Shown: piece by piece, positions 21,398 to 31,337 of the stretch
How the letters are laid out: every line of letters begins with the position of its first letter
Numbering within the stretch: position 1 is the stretch's first letter
NCBI RefSeq assembly: GCF_009727055.1
Contig: NC_052356.1
Span: forward strand, 3,890,076-3,954,075
Length of the DNA stretch: 64,000 nt
Source of the DNA: Benincasa hispida
Taxonomy: Eukaryota; Streptophyta; Magnoliopsida; Cucurbitales; Cucurbitaceae
Direction: 5' to 3'
Program-made: the position numbers and the translations under genes
Notes under the pieces: generated by a model
Told to the model about the DNA's origin: nothing
What the model saw: only the letters and a program-made list of their open reading frames with translations
The model's database searches: none

Positions 21398-23520
21398 TGA
21401 TAACGGGAAATTGGAAGTCAATTTTACTCGACAACCAACTTTCCTTGGATGCGGTATGCGATGCATGTTCCTGAGATATGCGTTGATAGTCATGCGTTGA
21501 TTGTCATGCGTTGGAATGGAAAACGCGTTAATCGAATGTATGCGATAACCATGCATCCTGCCACAAGTTTTCTTGCGTTCACACCAAGTATAAAATGAAC
21601 GCAATTTTCTCGGGTAATCCGAGGTCGAACACAGGGACTTGTAACTATATGTTTGCGGTGATTGTGCATGTGGCGGTTGAATAAAAGAATGGAAGGGATG
21701 TTGTTATGTTAATCCTACTCCTACTCCTATCTATCAAACAACGCAATGAGAATATGCATAAAAGGTAGAGATGCAACAAACTTTGACATGAAATAAATGT
21801 ATGGGAAAGTAGATAAAATGCAGAGATGTTTTCATTGCAAAACTTAAGAGTGACCGCAAGGGCAACCCTAGTAAACGCAATCCATGCAATCATGCTATAA
21901 CCATACATGGTAAGTCATTTTCCAATGGAAATGCGGTGCTTCTAATTCTAGGATGCATGTGTTGAACGTAAAGTGTCCATAGAGCTTATTCCTAAGTCTC
22001 TACTCTTGTCCTATGCGATGATGCAGAATGCATGGAAGCAAGGTGACCGCATTCAATCGTATCCTATCTCTAGGATGCATGCGATGCGTTAATAACAAAT
22101 AGTGCTCATTCCTAAGCGTCTATCTCTTGTATTATGTGATCTAATTTGGCTCTCCCAAGCCTAGATCCTGTCCTTAGACTACCCTACCAAGTATCCCTAA
22201 TGGATGAATGAAGCATACATAATACAAGACAATCACATAAACTTCGCCGACCTACGGTTGTTACTATCCCTAGTGAACAACGCATACCTTGCTTAGTGCG
22301 TCCAACCACTCACCCTCCCGGGCAGTTGATTGTTGTTGACTTCACTCATAGACAAGCAATGTGTTAGCCTATAGACAGGCGTTGCAGCAGCTTCACACGA
22401 AGCAAATAAGATTACTCACACACTCGCGCAACGCACACTTCTCGGTGGGTTGCTACATGCTTCATATCCCTAATCCACATGACTAAGTATGCAATACCCA
22501 AGCAATCTCACTAAGTGTTGCAATGAAAGTAAAGATGCTAAGCAAGAAAATGGAGATGGAGTTGAAGGAAGCAGAGAAGTGCATTGAAAACAGATTGTAT
22601 TAATTCTTTAATTCCAAAATGTCATATAATACAATATAGAAAAAGAAAGGAAAAGAAATGACCACCTGGAAGCAAATCTTTGCTTCTAAGGGATGTGCGT
22701 CAAGGCTGCCGGTGGTGCCATGGATGGGCGGAGGAGATGACTCTTCGAGATCTAACTCCTGTTGAAGGCTCCGATTGTCACTCAGAATGGATGAAGAAGG
22801 TGAAGAACTCTCAGCCGTCTTCTCACGCGTTTGTCTGGATCGCAAGGATTCGCCATAGGTGAACCTTAGGCGAAAACCCTGGATAAAATGAATTTCAGCT
22901 TATCGGCTTCTATTTATAGAGCTTGGGTTGTTGACAGCATTAATTGGACTGCTCTGAGTCTGACGTTCGGTGCGTTAGTCCTTTTCTGAACCTCTGCCAC
23001 TAACGACGTGGTAGGTGAAATGTCAACATCAGCTTTGGATTTTCTCGAGGTAAATGCATTGATGCGTTCATTCCACCTACCTTACATTGATCCCATTAGA
23101 GTGTATTGTTGCATAACTGCAATCACTCAATGGCCGCATTTGCTTAACACTGCAACTCTACATGATGACCGCAATCGCTTGACGAGTGCAACTCCCATGC
23201 GATGGACACATACGAGTGATTACCGCAACATCCATGCGTTGATCGATGCGTTTGCCTTGCGATGGAGTGTTTCTCCACATGTGGTCGTTTATGCGATGGT
23301 CTGGTTCCTGCGTTTGCGTTCATTTCCTACATTGGCTACAAAAATAGAACATTGAATGCATAATTAACGCAAAATAACGGGTTAGCTGAGATTCGTCATG
23401 CTGATCGACGCATGCTCATATTCTTGTGAATTCCTATCATGATCGATGCATATTTTGCCTAACAACCTTCATAATTCTAAGTAAAAAGCCTAAGATGACA
23501 TGCATTTTTGCATGTCATCA
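21398..23520 (-). repeat. Solo gypsy-type LTR inside the COP4 3' LTR
   Basis: A 2123-bp insertion with perfect TSD TACAT (21393-21397, 23521-23525). Plus-strand ends are TGATAACGGG and GCATGTCATCA, giving TG...CA termini with short inverted tips. A TATA-like CTATAAATAG on the minus strand near 22910 argues for minus orientation. No gag, pol, PBS or polypurine tract is inside, so I read it as a solo LTR. It is rich in ATGCGATGCGTT-like words. Family is inferred, not shown. Confidence 0.75.
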
Positions 23521-23525
23521 TACAT

Positions 23526-25174
23526 GAATGAGGTTGAGTACCTTATTCTGGTAACACCATTGGATGTGGCCTACTCTGAAGTTGTTACAAAGAGTTATAA
23601 AGCGCTACATACGATTTGATCCTAATTCGTACATGTTATGACATGAGGAGTAAGGGCGTCCTATGCAATGAGTTTGCACAAGATCAAGACCAAGAAATAA
23701 GTCACTCTTACTTTATAACGTCATTTAAGATTGACTATTTCACCTAGATGACCTAGATAACTTGATCTTAATCCTGAGCTAACTATAAACTCCTGTTTAT
23801 TCTGGATTGTCCTTAGATTTGCATAGTCGAGGGTTGGCTCAATAGCGCCGGCTCAATAAGATTCCCATTTCAAGGGAAGACCGAATAGATAGCTGGGGAC
23901 ATAGGGTGCAAGACGGAGTTCACACCTACCTGATTTAGGGATAGGAGAAAGGTTGTTCTCTCAAGTACTGAATTTAGGTCTTGAACAAGGGGCCCCACCC
24001 TCTCACTAGGCTGAGAGAGTTTGATTTAGTGATTAGATCAAAAACTAGTTGTTCATTAAAGGATCAGTAGGGACTTGAGGAATAAGACGTAATCTTAAGG
24101 GTAAAATAGATATTTGACCTAGCCGTTATTACGAACAACCTGTGAAGGATCAACTTGTTGATTATGGTTAAATCATGTGGACATAATATATCTACAGTGA
24201 GGGAAGTGCAACTATGGGCTTTAGTGGAGTGACCCATTAGTTAATGAATGGAGATTAATTTGGTCTAATGAGTTTAGCCAATTAATCTCGGATCGTTGGA
24301 GCCCATGATCTGTAGGTCTGCGAGGTCCCCCTACTAGCTTGTAACGGACTAGCTCTAGAATAGCGTGATAAGTTAATTTGAAATGTTCAAATTAGAATTA
24401 AGAGAATTAGTAATTATATGAAATATAATCGTATGTTTAATTTCTGAATTAAACGGAATGAGAGAATTTATATATATTTAAAGATGATTTAAATATATAA
24501 AGATGGATATGTGTTAAAATTAATTTAATATTTGATATTAAATTAATTAAGTTTTATTTAATAATTAATTTATGAAATTTAATTAAAATTTTCATTTTAA
24601 AAATCAAAATAGATTTAATAAAATCAAAATTTGTTTTTTTAAGATAAAATTGGAAAAGGAAAATAAAACAAAACACTTAAATGGAAAATTAAGATTTTCC
24701 ATTATCCATCTTTGTAGTTGCTCACACATGAAGTATTAGCTTGGCCTTGTCTTCTCCAAGCATGAGCTGCAACTCTTTTCTTTGCATGTTGATTTGCAAT
24801 ATAATGAAAATATTGGAGTGAAAATCGAGCATGCAATCTATAGAGATTTTGAGAGAAAATTTGGTTGGAAGAAAGAGTTCCTCAGCTGATTTTCTGCAGT
24901 GAGCATTTCTCCTTCTACGCTTGATTCAAGCTTGTTTTGAGTCCCACAAATCAATCTAGAGCACCAAGAGAATAGTGGGGAACATCTTGAGGTGTTCTAT
25001 AACATGATTTGGAGAAGATAGCAGTTGGTTAAGGAGCTTTGAAGAAGTTCTACAAGAGGTATGTCTTGAAACTCACTTGTTTCTACAAAAGAATGCTTTA
25101 TATTTTGCCAAAATTAGTGAATTTAGGTGCTTAGATGATCCTTGTGCTTCCACTACCGTTGTTACAATCTTACA
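23526..25174 (+). repeat. COP4 3' LTR, right part
   Basis: It resumes GAATGAGGTTGAGTACC and ends CAATCTTACA, followed by TSD AAAAC. Without the inserted solo LTR the 3' LTR is about 1858 bp, against 1537 bp for the 5' LTR, which has an internal deletion. Confidence 0.9.
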
Positions 25175-25179
25175 AAAAC

Positions 25180-26420
25180 TATGTGTTATATCACATATAA
25201 CATATAACCTATAGTCTATATTATACCACATATAATATAATATATAGTTTATTAATCTCTCTTATAACCTATAGTATTAATATGAATCGTATTCATATTA
25301 ATTTTAAACTACAGTTTTTATATAAATCATATTCATATAATTAATGTTTGAATCATATTCAAATATTTATTTCTCTCAAATAACCTATAAAATTAATATG
25401 AATCACATTCATATTAATTTTAACCTACAGTTTTTATATGAATCATATTCATATAGTTAATATTTGAATCATATTCAAATATTTATTTCTCTCATTAAAA
25501 CTTTATACTAGAATGTATTATATACATTATTATATCTCATATAATTAATTCCCTTTAATTAAATTGAACAATTCAAATTAATCCAAAATCAATTCGATTC
25601 TCATTAATCCTAATTGAGCTAACGAGGGGACCTTATGGACCTATAGATTGAAGCTCCAATGATATTTGTTAATTAAACTCTTTAATTAAATTAATCAACC
25701 TTCATTAACTGTCGGTCACTTCATTAAAGACTGACAACTACACTATTCGCACTATAGATATATTTCCATGTTCATTGGATATAACTAACCAATAGTGTGT
25801 TGACCCTCACAAACTGCTTGTAAGTATAGCTAGGCCAAAATTACCGTTTTGCCCCTGTAGTTATATCTAACTCTTTAATTACCATTGATCCCTCTAACGA
25901 ACAATTAGTCATAATCCTAATACAATTAGATACTCTCTGGCCAGTGAAAGGGTGAGGGCCTAATTGTTCAAGACCCGGAATCAGCCCTCAAGGGAGCAAT
26001 TCATTTACTTGTCCTAACAAAGGGAATGAGTTAATTCCATCTTGTGTTGTTGAGTTCCTAACTCCCCACTCAGACGAATCCCCAAAATGGAAGGCTTATT
26101 GAGTCGAAGAATCTAACCATTCTCACCCATACAAATCAAAGAACCGCCTTCATAGGCAGGAATTCACAACTCACTCAGGATTAAGGTCAATTCACCTATG
26201 GTAATCCTAGTGAAATGTAAGCCTCTTCTAGCAATGGCATTATAAAAAAAGACTAATCATTTTGTGGTTCAATCGTATACACTCTTTATACAGGATACCC
26301 CATTCACATGTCTCCATATGAATGATCAGGATCAAATCATTTGTAACACTTTACAACAATTGTAACAATTATAAAGCAGGTCACATCCGTAGTGTCACCA
26401 AGATAAGATACTTAGACTTA
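25180..26420 (-). repeat. LTR-B1, 5' part (right of COP4)
   Basis: It continues the family B LTR from 13266 and aligns in order with 50.2-51.4 kb and with 3739-5653. It breaks off near 26420, at the sequence matching GGATACCTTATCCTGGTGA of LTR-B3, so the first 220 or so bases of the LTR are missing. The HARBI1-like remnant begins at the break. Confidence 0.8.
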
Positions 26421-26474
26421 TCCGCATGCATATTTATGACGTATTCATATAAAAAAACTGAGTACTTTTTGTAC

Positions 26475-26963
26475 CTGAAACCATTTCCATCTTCCATCGG
26501 TGCATGTATTTATGATCGGTTCTGGTTTTATTAACAAAACAGTGTGAAGTTGTAAGACTGGCCTAAGAACTGCGTTGAAATATCTCGAAACTTTCTCACC
26601 AGACCTCGAAAAGTTTCTGCGTACCACTTGATTCTTGACATCGTGTGCAAGAATGTGTAGGAATATCACAACCATCTCTTCGACGTCCATACATCTTGTT
26701 GGTTCCAAACAACCAGTCGACCATAGTATATTACATAGAATCGTAAAGGTACGTCTATCCATTCAGGTGCTTTCACGACATGCCAAGTCACTCTCATAAA
26801 TTAGGCGAAAGAAGGTCAACTGCTTGATGCAGTGCCTAACATATGTCGGTTGTCTCTCTATCCTTTGGTAGTTATTCAATAACGTGGTTAGTGTTATGAA
26901 CAACTGTATTTGAGAGTGCGAAATAATTCTCATGATCGAAAAGAGGTCTTCAACAGTATCCAT
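26475..26963 (-). pseudogene. HARBI1-like (PIF/Harbinger nuclease) N-terminal exon
   Basis: Two minus-strand frames, 26963-26763 and 26762-26475, are in the same phase and separated by a single TGA. Together they read ...LIYESDLACREST, stop, MDRRTFTILCNIL, VDVEEMVVIFLHILAHDVKNQ, RSGEKVSRYFNAVL and GRWKWFQ. This is the typical N-terminal domain of plant Harbinger-derived nuclease-like proteins. The stop sits where relatives have Arg, so CGA to TGA is likely. The frame leaves homology exactly at CAG followed by GTACAAAAAG, a good splice donor (GT at 26473-26474), so this was an intron-containing gene. The catalytic DDE exon is absent, lost at the LTR-B1 junction. Confidence 0.8.
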
Positions 26964-27081
26964 CTTTATAGGGAAATGAACGTATTATTAGATAAAAGAG
27001 GTCTTCAATAATGTAGCAGCCACGTTGGTAGTAAAGTCAAGTAAATACAAATAATAAAGTCAAGTAAATAGAAATACTAAA
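26964..27081. repeat. Direct-repeat block left of hairpin 1
   Basis: AAATGAACGTATTATTAGAT occurs at about 26974-26993 and again at about 27169-27188. The phrase GCAGCCACGTTGGTAGTAAAG with repeated GTCAAGTAAATA units (27010-27080) recurs at 27735-27830. No coding frame is supported. Confidence 0.6.
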
Positions 27082-27157
27082 AAAAACAATAAGGATCTCG
27101 CTTATGAGGAGGATCTCACTCATGAAGATCCTCATGAGCGAGATCTTTATTGTTTTT
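27082..27157. repeat. Hairpin 1 built from GATCTCGCTCATGAGGA words
   Basis: The left arm AAAAACAATAAGGATCTCGC and following bases pairs with the right arm that ends CGAGATCTTTATTGTTTTT, about 28 of 30 positions, around a 16-base loop. It lies between the two copies of AAATGAACGTATTATTAGAT. Confidence 0.7.
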
Positions 27158-27638
27158 CACCCATTGAAATGAACGTATTATTAGATTAAAAAAATTACAT
27201 AACAGTACTATTTCACCCATAATTCATACAAAATTTGAGAAGTATCAGATTAAAAAATATAATGTCGCCAACCATTAATAAAAAAAATTTGTGAACTAGT
27301 ATTCCCAAAAAAATGTGACCAACAATTAACAAATAACATATTTCCATAAAAATAAAATAAAAAATAAGTCATAAAAAAAGGAGATACTTTGAACCTTAAA
27401 ATAACAAACCTCCTCAAACTAATTAGGAATGATTTGTGCAATTAGTTTAGACCCTACAAGAAACACAAAATAATGATAGTTATATTAGAAATAAAATAAA
27501 ATAAATTGAACTAAGGAGTAACCAACAAAAAAATAAATTGAACTAAAGAGTAACCAACAAAAGCATACCTTTTTTAAGGTTTAACACCCATAGTGGAGAA
27601 AGACAGTAGAAATATAAAAAGTATGAGTGGGAAGTCAT

Positions 27639-27648
27639 CTATAAATAG
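27639..27648 (+). promoter_or_regulatory. Candidate TATA box
   Basis: CTATAAATAG followed by a purine-rich stretch is a good plant core-promoter match on the plus strand. No coding region follows. It could be the promoter of a noncoding element, or chance in AT-rich DNA. Confidence 0.3.
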
Positions 27649-27732
27649 AAGGGGGAGAAAGAAGTGGTTGTTGGAGAGAGTTGAGTGCATTTATTATTAA
27701 AGAGTGAAATTAATTTGAATGTTAGTTGAAAG

Positions 27733-28090
27733 TAAGTAGCAACCACGTTGGTAGTAAAGTCAAGTAAATACAAATAGTAAAGTCACGTAAATACAAATAG
27801 TAAAGTCAAGTAAATAGAAATACTAAAAAAACAATGAGAATCTCACTCATGAGGATCTCGCTCATGAGGATCTTCATGAGCGAGATCCTCAAGAGCGAGA
27901 TCAAGCATTTCTTTCCTAGCGTGCTCACCTTACCAGCGAGATTCAGCCCACATTTCTAGCGAGATTCCATTCTAGAGCGAGATCTTCTTCTAAAGCGAGA
28001 TCCTCATCACAAAATTAGCGAGATTTCCTTCTAGAGTGATATCCTCATTACAAAATTAGCGAGATTTCACTTGTCGAGGGTTGAAGTTTC
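27733..28090. repeat. AGCGAGAT array with a perfect 17-bp hairpin
   Basis: After three copies of a GTCAAGTAAATACAAATAGTAAA unit, the sequence forms a perfect stem (27851-27867 GAGGATCTCGCTCATGA with 27874-27890) and a 6-base loop. About ten degenerate units of AGCGAGATTC or AGCGAGATCCTC follow, spaced 15-35 bases apart, to 28070. The words match hairpin 1. There is no coding frame. The class of repeat is unknown to me. Confidence 0.65.
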
Positions 28091-28320
28091 GACTTATGTA
28101 TGTCGAAACTTCAACCTTCGATAACCCTTTATACATATTGTTTCCAAGTTTTTTTTTGTTTGTCGAGTTCTCAACGTTCGATTAGTGTTCGACCTATATA
28201 TGTCGAAACTTCAACCTTCGACAACCGTAATATACATATTGTTTCCAAGTTTTTCTTTGTTTGTCGAGTTCTCAACGTTCGACCTTTACATTAATCGAAT
28301 CCTCAACCCTCGACTTCTAG
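28076..28320. repeat. TCGAA-rich tandem duplication of about 105 bp
   Basis: The unit running from GTCGAAACTTCAACCTTCGA through ATACATATTGTTTCCAAG to GTCGAGTTCTCAACGTTCGA occurs twice (about 28100-28190 and 28200-28285), with partial flanking copies. Short inverted words (TCGAAGGTTGAAGTTTCGA against TCGAAACTTCAACCTTCGA) suggest stem potential. Two plus-strand frames across it are by-products. Confidence 0.65.
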
Positions 28321-28572
28321 CCTCAATCTCCCAAAACAACAATATTTCTCTAATAAGTTTCAAAACAACCTTATTTCCCTAATAAGTTTTGAAAACAACC
28401 ATATTAATATAAAAGGTCCTAGTTTTGAGGGGATAAAAAATGAGAGTTTTGACTGGGTAAAAAAGGGGGTTTTAATAACCTATAGTTTTTCTTTATGGGC
28501 TTAACAAACATGGGTAATAAATACCTACCCAACTCAATAACTCATACCCATTTATCAAATACCTCCTTATAT
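28321..28572. other. Unassigned junction segment
   Basis: AT-rich sequence between the tandem arrays and the truncated LTR-B2. CTAATAAGTTT appears twice near 28350-28390. I see no gene. Confidence 0.4.
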
Positions 28573-30367
28573 TTCACCAGGATGACCATAGGTAATGTGA
28601 CCTGAATCCTAAGTGAGTTGTGAACTTTTACCTATGAAGACGGTCCTTTGATTACATGGGTGAGAGTGGCTAGTATTGCCGACTCAATATGTCTACCATT
28701 TTGGGGATTCATCTGAGTAGGGAGCTGAGAACGCAACTACACAAGAAGGAATTCACTCTTTCTCTACAAGTAGAGAAATTGTATCCTTAGGGGTTAATTC
28801 CAGGGCTTGAATAATGTGACACTACATCCTCTCCTAGCCCTAGAGGGTTTGATCATAGTTAGACTATGACTTATTGTTCATTACAGAGATCAGTGGTACT
28901 TAAGAAGTTAAATGTAACTATAAGGGCAAAATGGTAATTTTGACCTAGTTGTACTTGTGAGCAATTTGTGAAGGGTCAACGCACCGTTGATTGATTATAT
29001 TCAATTGACACAGAAATATATCTATTGTGCGAAAAGTACAGTTGTCAGTCTTTAGTGGAGTGACCGACAGTTGGAAGTTGAGTAATTTAATTAAAGAGTT
29101 TAATTAATTAACCAAGTACCATTGGAGCTTCAATCTATAGGTCCATAAGGTCCTCTTGGTAGCTAAACTATGATTATTGGGAATCAAATTAATTTAGGAT
29201 TAATTTGAATTGTTCAAGTTAATTGAGAGAATTTTAAATGTGATATAATTAATTTAATGTATTTGATGCATTATAATATAAAGTTTTATTTGAGAGGGGA
29301 AATAAATAATTGAATATGATTAAAACATTAATTATATGAATTTGATTCATATAAAAACTATAGGTTAAATTTAATATGAGTTTGATTTATATTAAATACT
29401 TTAGGTTAAATGAGAGAATGTCAAAATATAGGTTTTGTTATATATGATATAATATAAACTATAGGTTATGTGTTATATTAGATATAATAGAGGGAAATTA
29501 TTTCAAATGGTAAAACTATTGAAAATATTTACAAGATATAGTAAAATTTTAGAACTATCAATGATAGACATTTATAGACACTGATAGATCTATCAGTGTC
29601 TATCAATGTCACTGATAGAAGTCTACAAGTGTCTATCAGCATCTATCATTGATAGTTCTAAAATTTTGCTATATTTTGTAAATATTCTGGTTAATTTTTC
29701 TATATTTAAAAACAACCCTATAACATACAGTATAATATATAATATAATAGGTTATATATATATATTATTTAATTAGATTAAAAAGTTAGTTTTTTTAATT
29801 TATTTTTTTGAATTAAATTAAAGAAGTGAGTTATAAAAATAACTCTCCCCTTAATTCTCTCTTTTTAATCGTGGAAATGGGAGTTAGTATAGTACTGCTT
29901 CTTCATCGTTGATACAGAGAAGATCTCTGCTTCCTCAAGGTATCTTTTTTGCATTCTTTTCCTCTCAAAAAAAAAAAGAAAAAGAAAAAGAAAAAAGAAC
30001 AACTTACTCTTCCCTCTCCCAAAATTAAAAGAAGCCCACAAAACTCCCTTTAGTTCTCAACCCTATAGGAATAATGAGATTTCTATTTTGATGGTGTCAA
30101 ATCAATTGGGATTTGGGTTGCTGTTTTTTGGCATGTTCGAGTTCCAAAGGAGAAATCAAGGAGGTTCGTGACCAAGATAAGAATCCGTGAAAAGTAGTGA
30201 CTTCAAGAGTTAGTATTTTTTAAACCCTAAATTCTTCTTTTGTTTTCTTATAGCATGCTGTATTTTTTAGAATGCATATGATGATCGTCCTCTGGATTTC
30301 TATTTCTATAAAATAATTAAGTTGGGAATCGATCCTCTTCCACTGCGCATGTTCGCTCATCCTTTCA
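28573..30367 (+). repeat. LTR-B2: 5'-truncated family B LTR
   Basis: It aligns in order with LTR-B3 from about position 436 of that LTR (CAAGATGACCATAGG in B3, CAGGATGACCATAGG here) to the LTR end CATCCTTTCA at 30367. The first part is missing. It is in the opposite orientation to LTR-B1, which is truncated at 26420, so the two face each other around the 2.1-kb segment 26421-28572. A MITE interrupts it at 29492-29718. A purine run of GAAAAA units lies near 29980. Confidence 0.75.
29492..29718. mobile_element. MULE-type MITE, 227 bp
   Basis: Long terminal inverted repeats run inward from GGG and CCC. ATTTTAGAACTATCAATGAT on the left pairs with ATCATTGATAGTTCTAAAAT on the right. The flanks TATAATAGA (29483-29491) and TATAACATA (29719-29727) resemble a 9-bp TSD with two changes, as expected for MULE-derived MITEs. 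The centre holds a perfect 26-bp palindrome (29576-29601) around AGATCT. It encodes nothing. Similar MITE sequence is, from memory, common in cucumber and melon. Confidence 0.8.
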
Positions 30368-30767
30368 CTTCTAAAAGTGAATAGTGATTGTAGAGAAAAA
30401 CTTCTTTTTCTTTTCTGATTGATCTCTCTCTCAAGTGTTGAAGATATAGGTTTCTTTAAAACAAAAATCTCCTCCACTCCAAAAATCCAATTCTCTTTAC
30501 TCTTTTTCAAAAGTTGGTTTCCACAAACCAGTCCTTACCAAGAGAATAGCCAGGAAGACCCGATGGTGGTGTCACAATATTTTTCGTGAAAGATCAGTTT
30601 TTGAAGATTTGTGAAGTCCTAGAGAAGTTTGAGGAACAATTCTTCAAATGTATGTTTTTTTTTTTTGTGTGGTAATTTTAAGACAAAATCGAAGCAAAGT
30701 AATTACTCGCTTCTCCTGTGAGGTTCAATCCCTTCAGTATCATTATCTGCATCGTGATTCATAAGTT
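30368..30767 (+). repeat. LTR-like remnant ahead of COP5
   Basis: From about 30540 this resembles the 3' part of family B-like LTRs (AAGAGAATAGCCAGGAAGAC, then GGTGGTGTC, then TTCGTG). It ends CCCTTCA at 30736, followed by a degraded PBS-like GTATCATTATCTGC. It may be the 5' LTR end of COP5. A 14-base T run lies near 30655. No coding region is present. Confidence 0.4.
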
Positions 30768-30944
30768 GGCAAAAAAAGGCAAATATACCTGAGACATAGA
30801 GTTATGGAACAATTGTTGAAAGATGAGATTGTATCCTTTCAATATGTGAGGTCTGAGAGGAACTTAGCAAATCCTCTCACCAAATGCCTAACTAGAAGAG
30901 TAATTTTAGAGTCTTCAACAAGTATGGGACTTAAACCCTTCTAG
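30768..30944 (+). pseudogene. COP5 RNase H C-terminal fragment
   Basis: An uninterrupted frame of 58 codons to TAG at 30942. It reads GKKRQIYLRHRVMEQLLKDE, then YVRSERNLANPLTKCLTRR and ends STSMGLKPF. This is the last part of a copia RNase H: the NLADPLTKGL box and the MGLKP end are diagnostic. The upstream RT and integrase are gone; only about 30 bases separate it from PBS-like sequence. The usual 300 bases of 3' untranslated region follow, to a polypurine tract at 31252-31260. Confidence 0.8.
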
Positions 30945-31260
30945 TGATCCATGACTCTTTATTTGGGTGACTAACTACAGACTTGATGGATGGTCTGGAA
31001 AGTCTTCCTAACTTAGTTTTTTTAAGTAGTATATTTTAACATACTTAGGTGAAGCAATTAACGTGAATGTGGAGGTGGTGTGGTGGTCTCAATTATAGTT
31101 GGTAAAAGTTCAAGAGATAACTTACTTTTTTTAATTAGGTTGTTGCTTTACTCCATTATGCATTAATTCAAATTGCAAGATATTGATGTTTAAGTTTATT
31201 ATCCTTCTTTAACTTAGAATTGTTTTTCTTTCATATTCTTTTTAGTTATTTGTGGGGGAC
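30945..31260 (+). mobile_element. COP5 3' untranslated region and polypurine tract
   Basis: Noncoding sequence between the RNase H stop and the tract TGGGGGAC (31252-31260), after which an LTR begins TGTTGGGAATGAC. This order is standard for copia. Confidence 0.6.
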
Positions 31261-31337
31261 TGTTGGGAATGACTTACAATCCCTTGGGCTTTTCGCCCAT
31301 GGCAAGTCCTCACATAGTAAAGATTCTAATTAGTCTT
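31261..31337 (+). repeat. COP5 3' LTR, left part
   Basis: It begins TGTTGGGAATGACTTAC after the polypurine tract and is cut at 31338 by solo LTR-B3. The joined sequence across the insertion gives ATTAGTCCCACATTGG, a word common in plant copia LTRs. The last five bases (AGTCT) pair with AGTCC (33197-33201) as a TSD with one change. Confidence 0.75.

Larger units (their letters stand above)
13272..25174 (+). mobile_element. COP4: full-length but degenerate copia with flanking TSD
   Basis: This plus-strand copia has two LTRs, a PBS, gag-protease remnants, integrase, RT, RNase H and a polypurine tract, flanked by a perfect 5-bp TSD AAAAC (13267-13271 and 25175-25179). It inserted into LTR-B1. 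Its 3' LTR holds a solo gypsy LTR (21398-23520). Unusual points are a 2.7-kb leader with a CGATCG-rich array, a missing gag core and a 146-bp foreign stretch inside RT. Stops in every domain make it non-functional. Confidence 0.92.

Noticed and set aside
23008..23355. A 115-codon plus-strand frame inside the solo gypsy LTR
   Set aside because: It lies in a solo LTR made of repeated ATGCG-type words, has no recognisable domain and is antisense to the inferred LTR promoter.
27733..28090. The AGCGAGAT array as a CRISPR array
   Set aside because: Units are short and degenerate with irregular spacing, no cas genes are present and the window is clearly eukaryotic.
30220..30510. A 96-codon minus-strand frame near the LTR-B2 end
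   Set aside because: It spans the LTR boundary at 30367 and is antisense to it; composition is low-complexity and no family is recognised.
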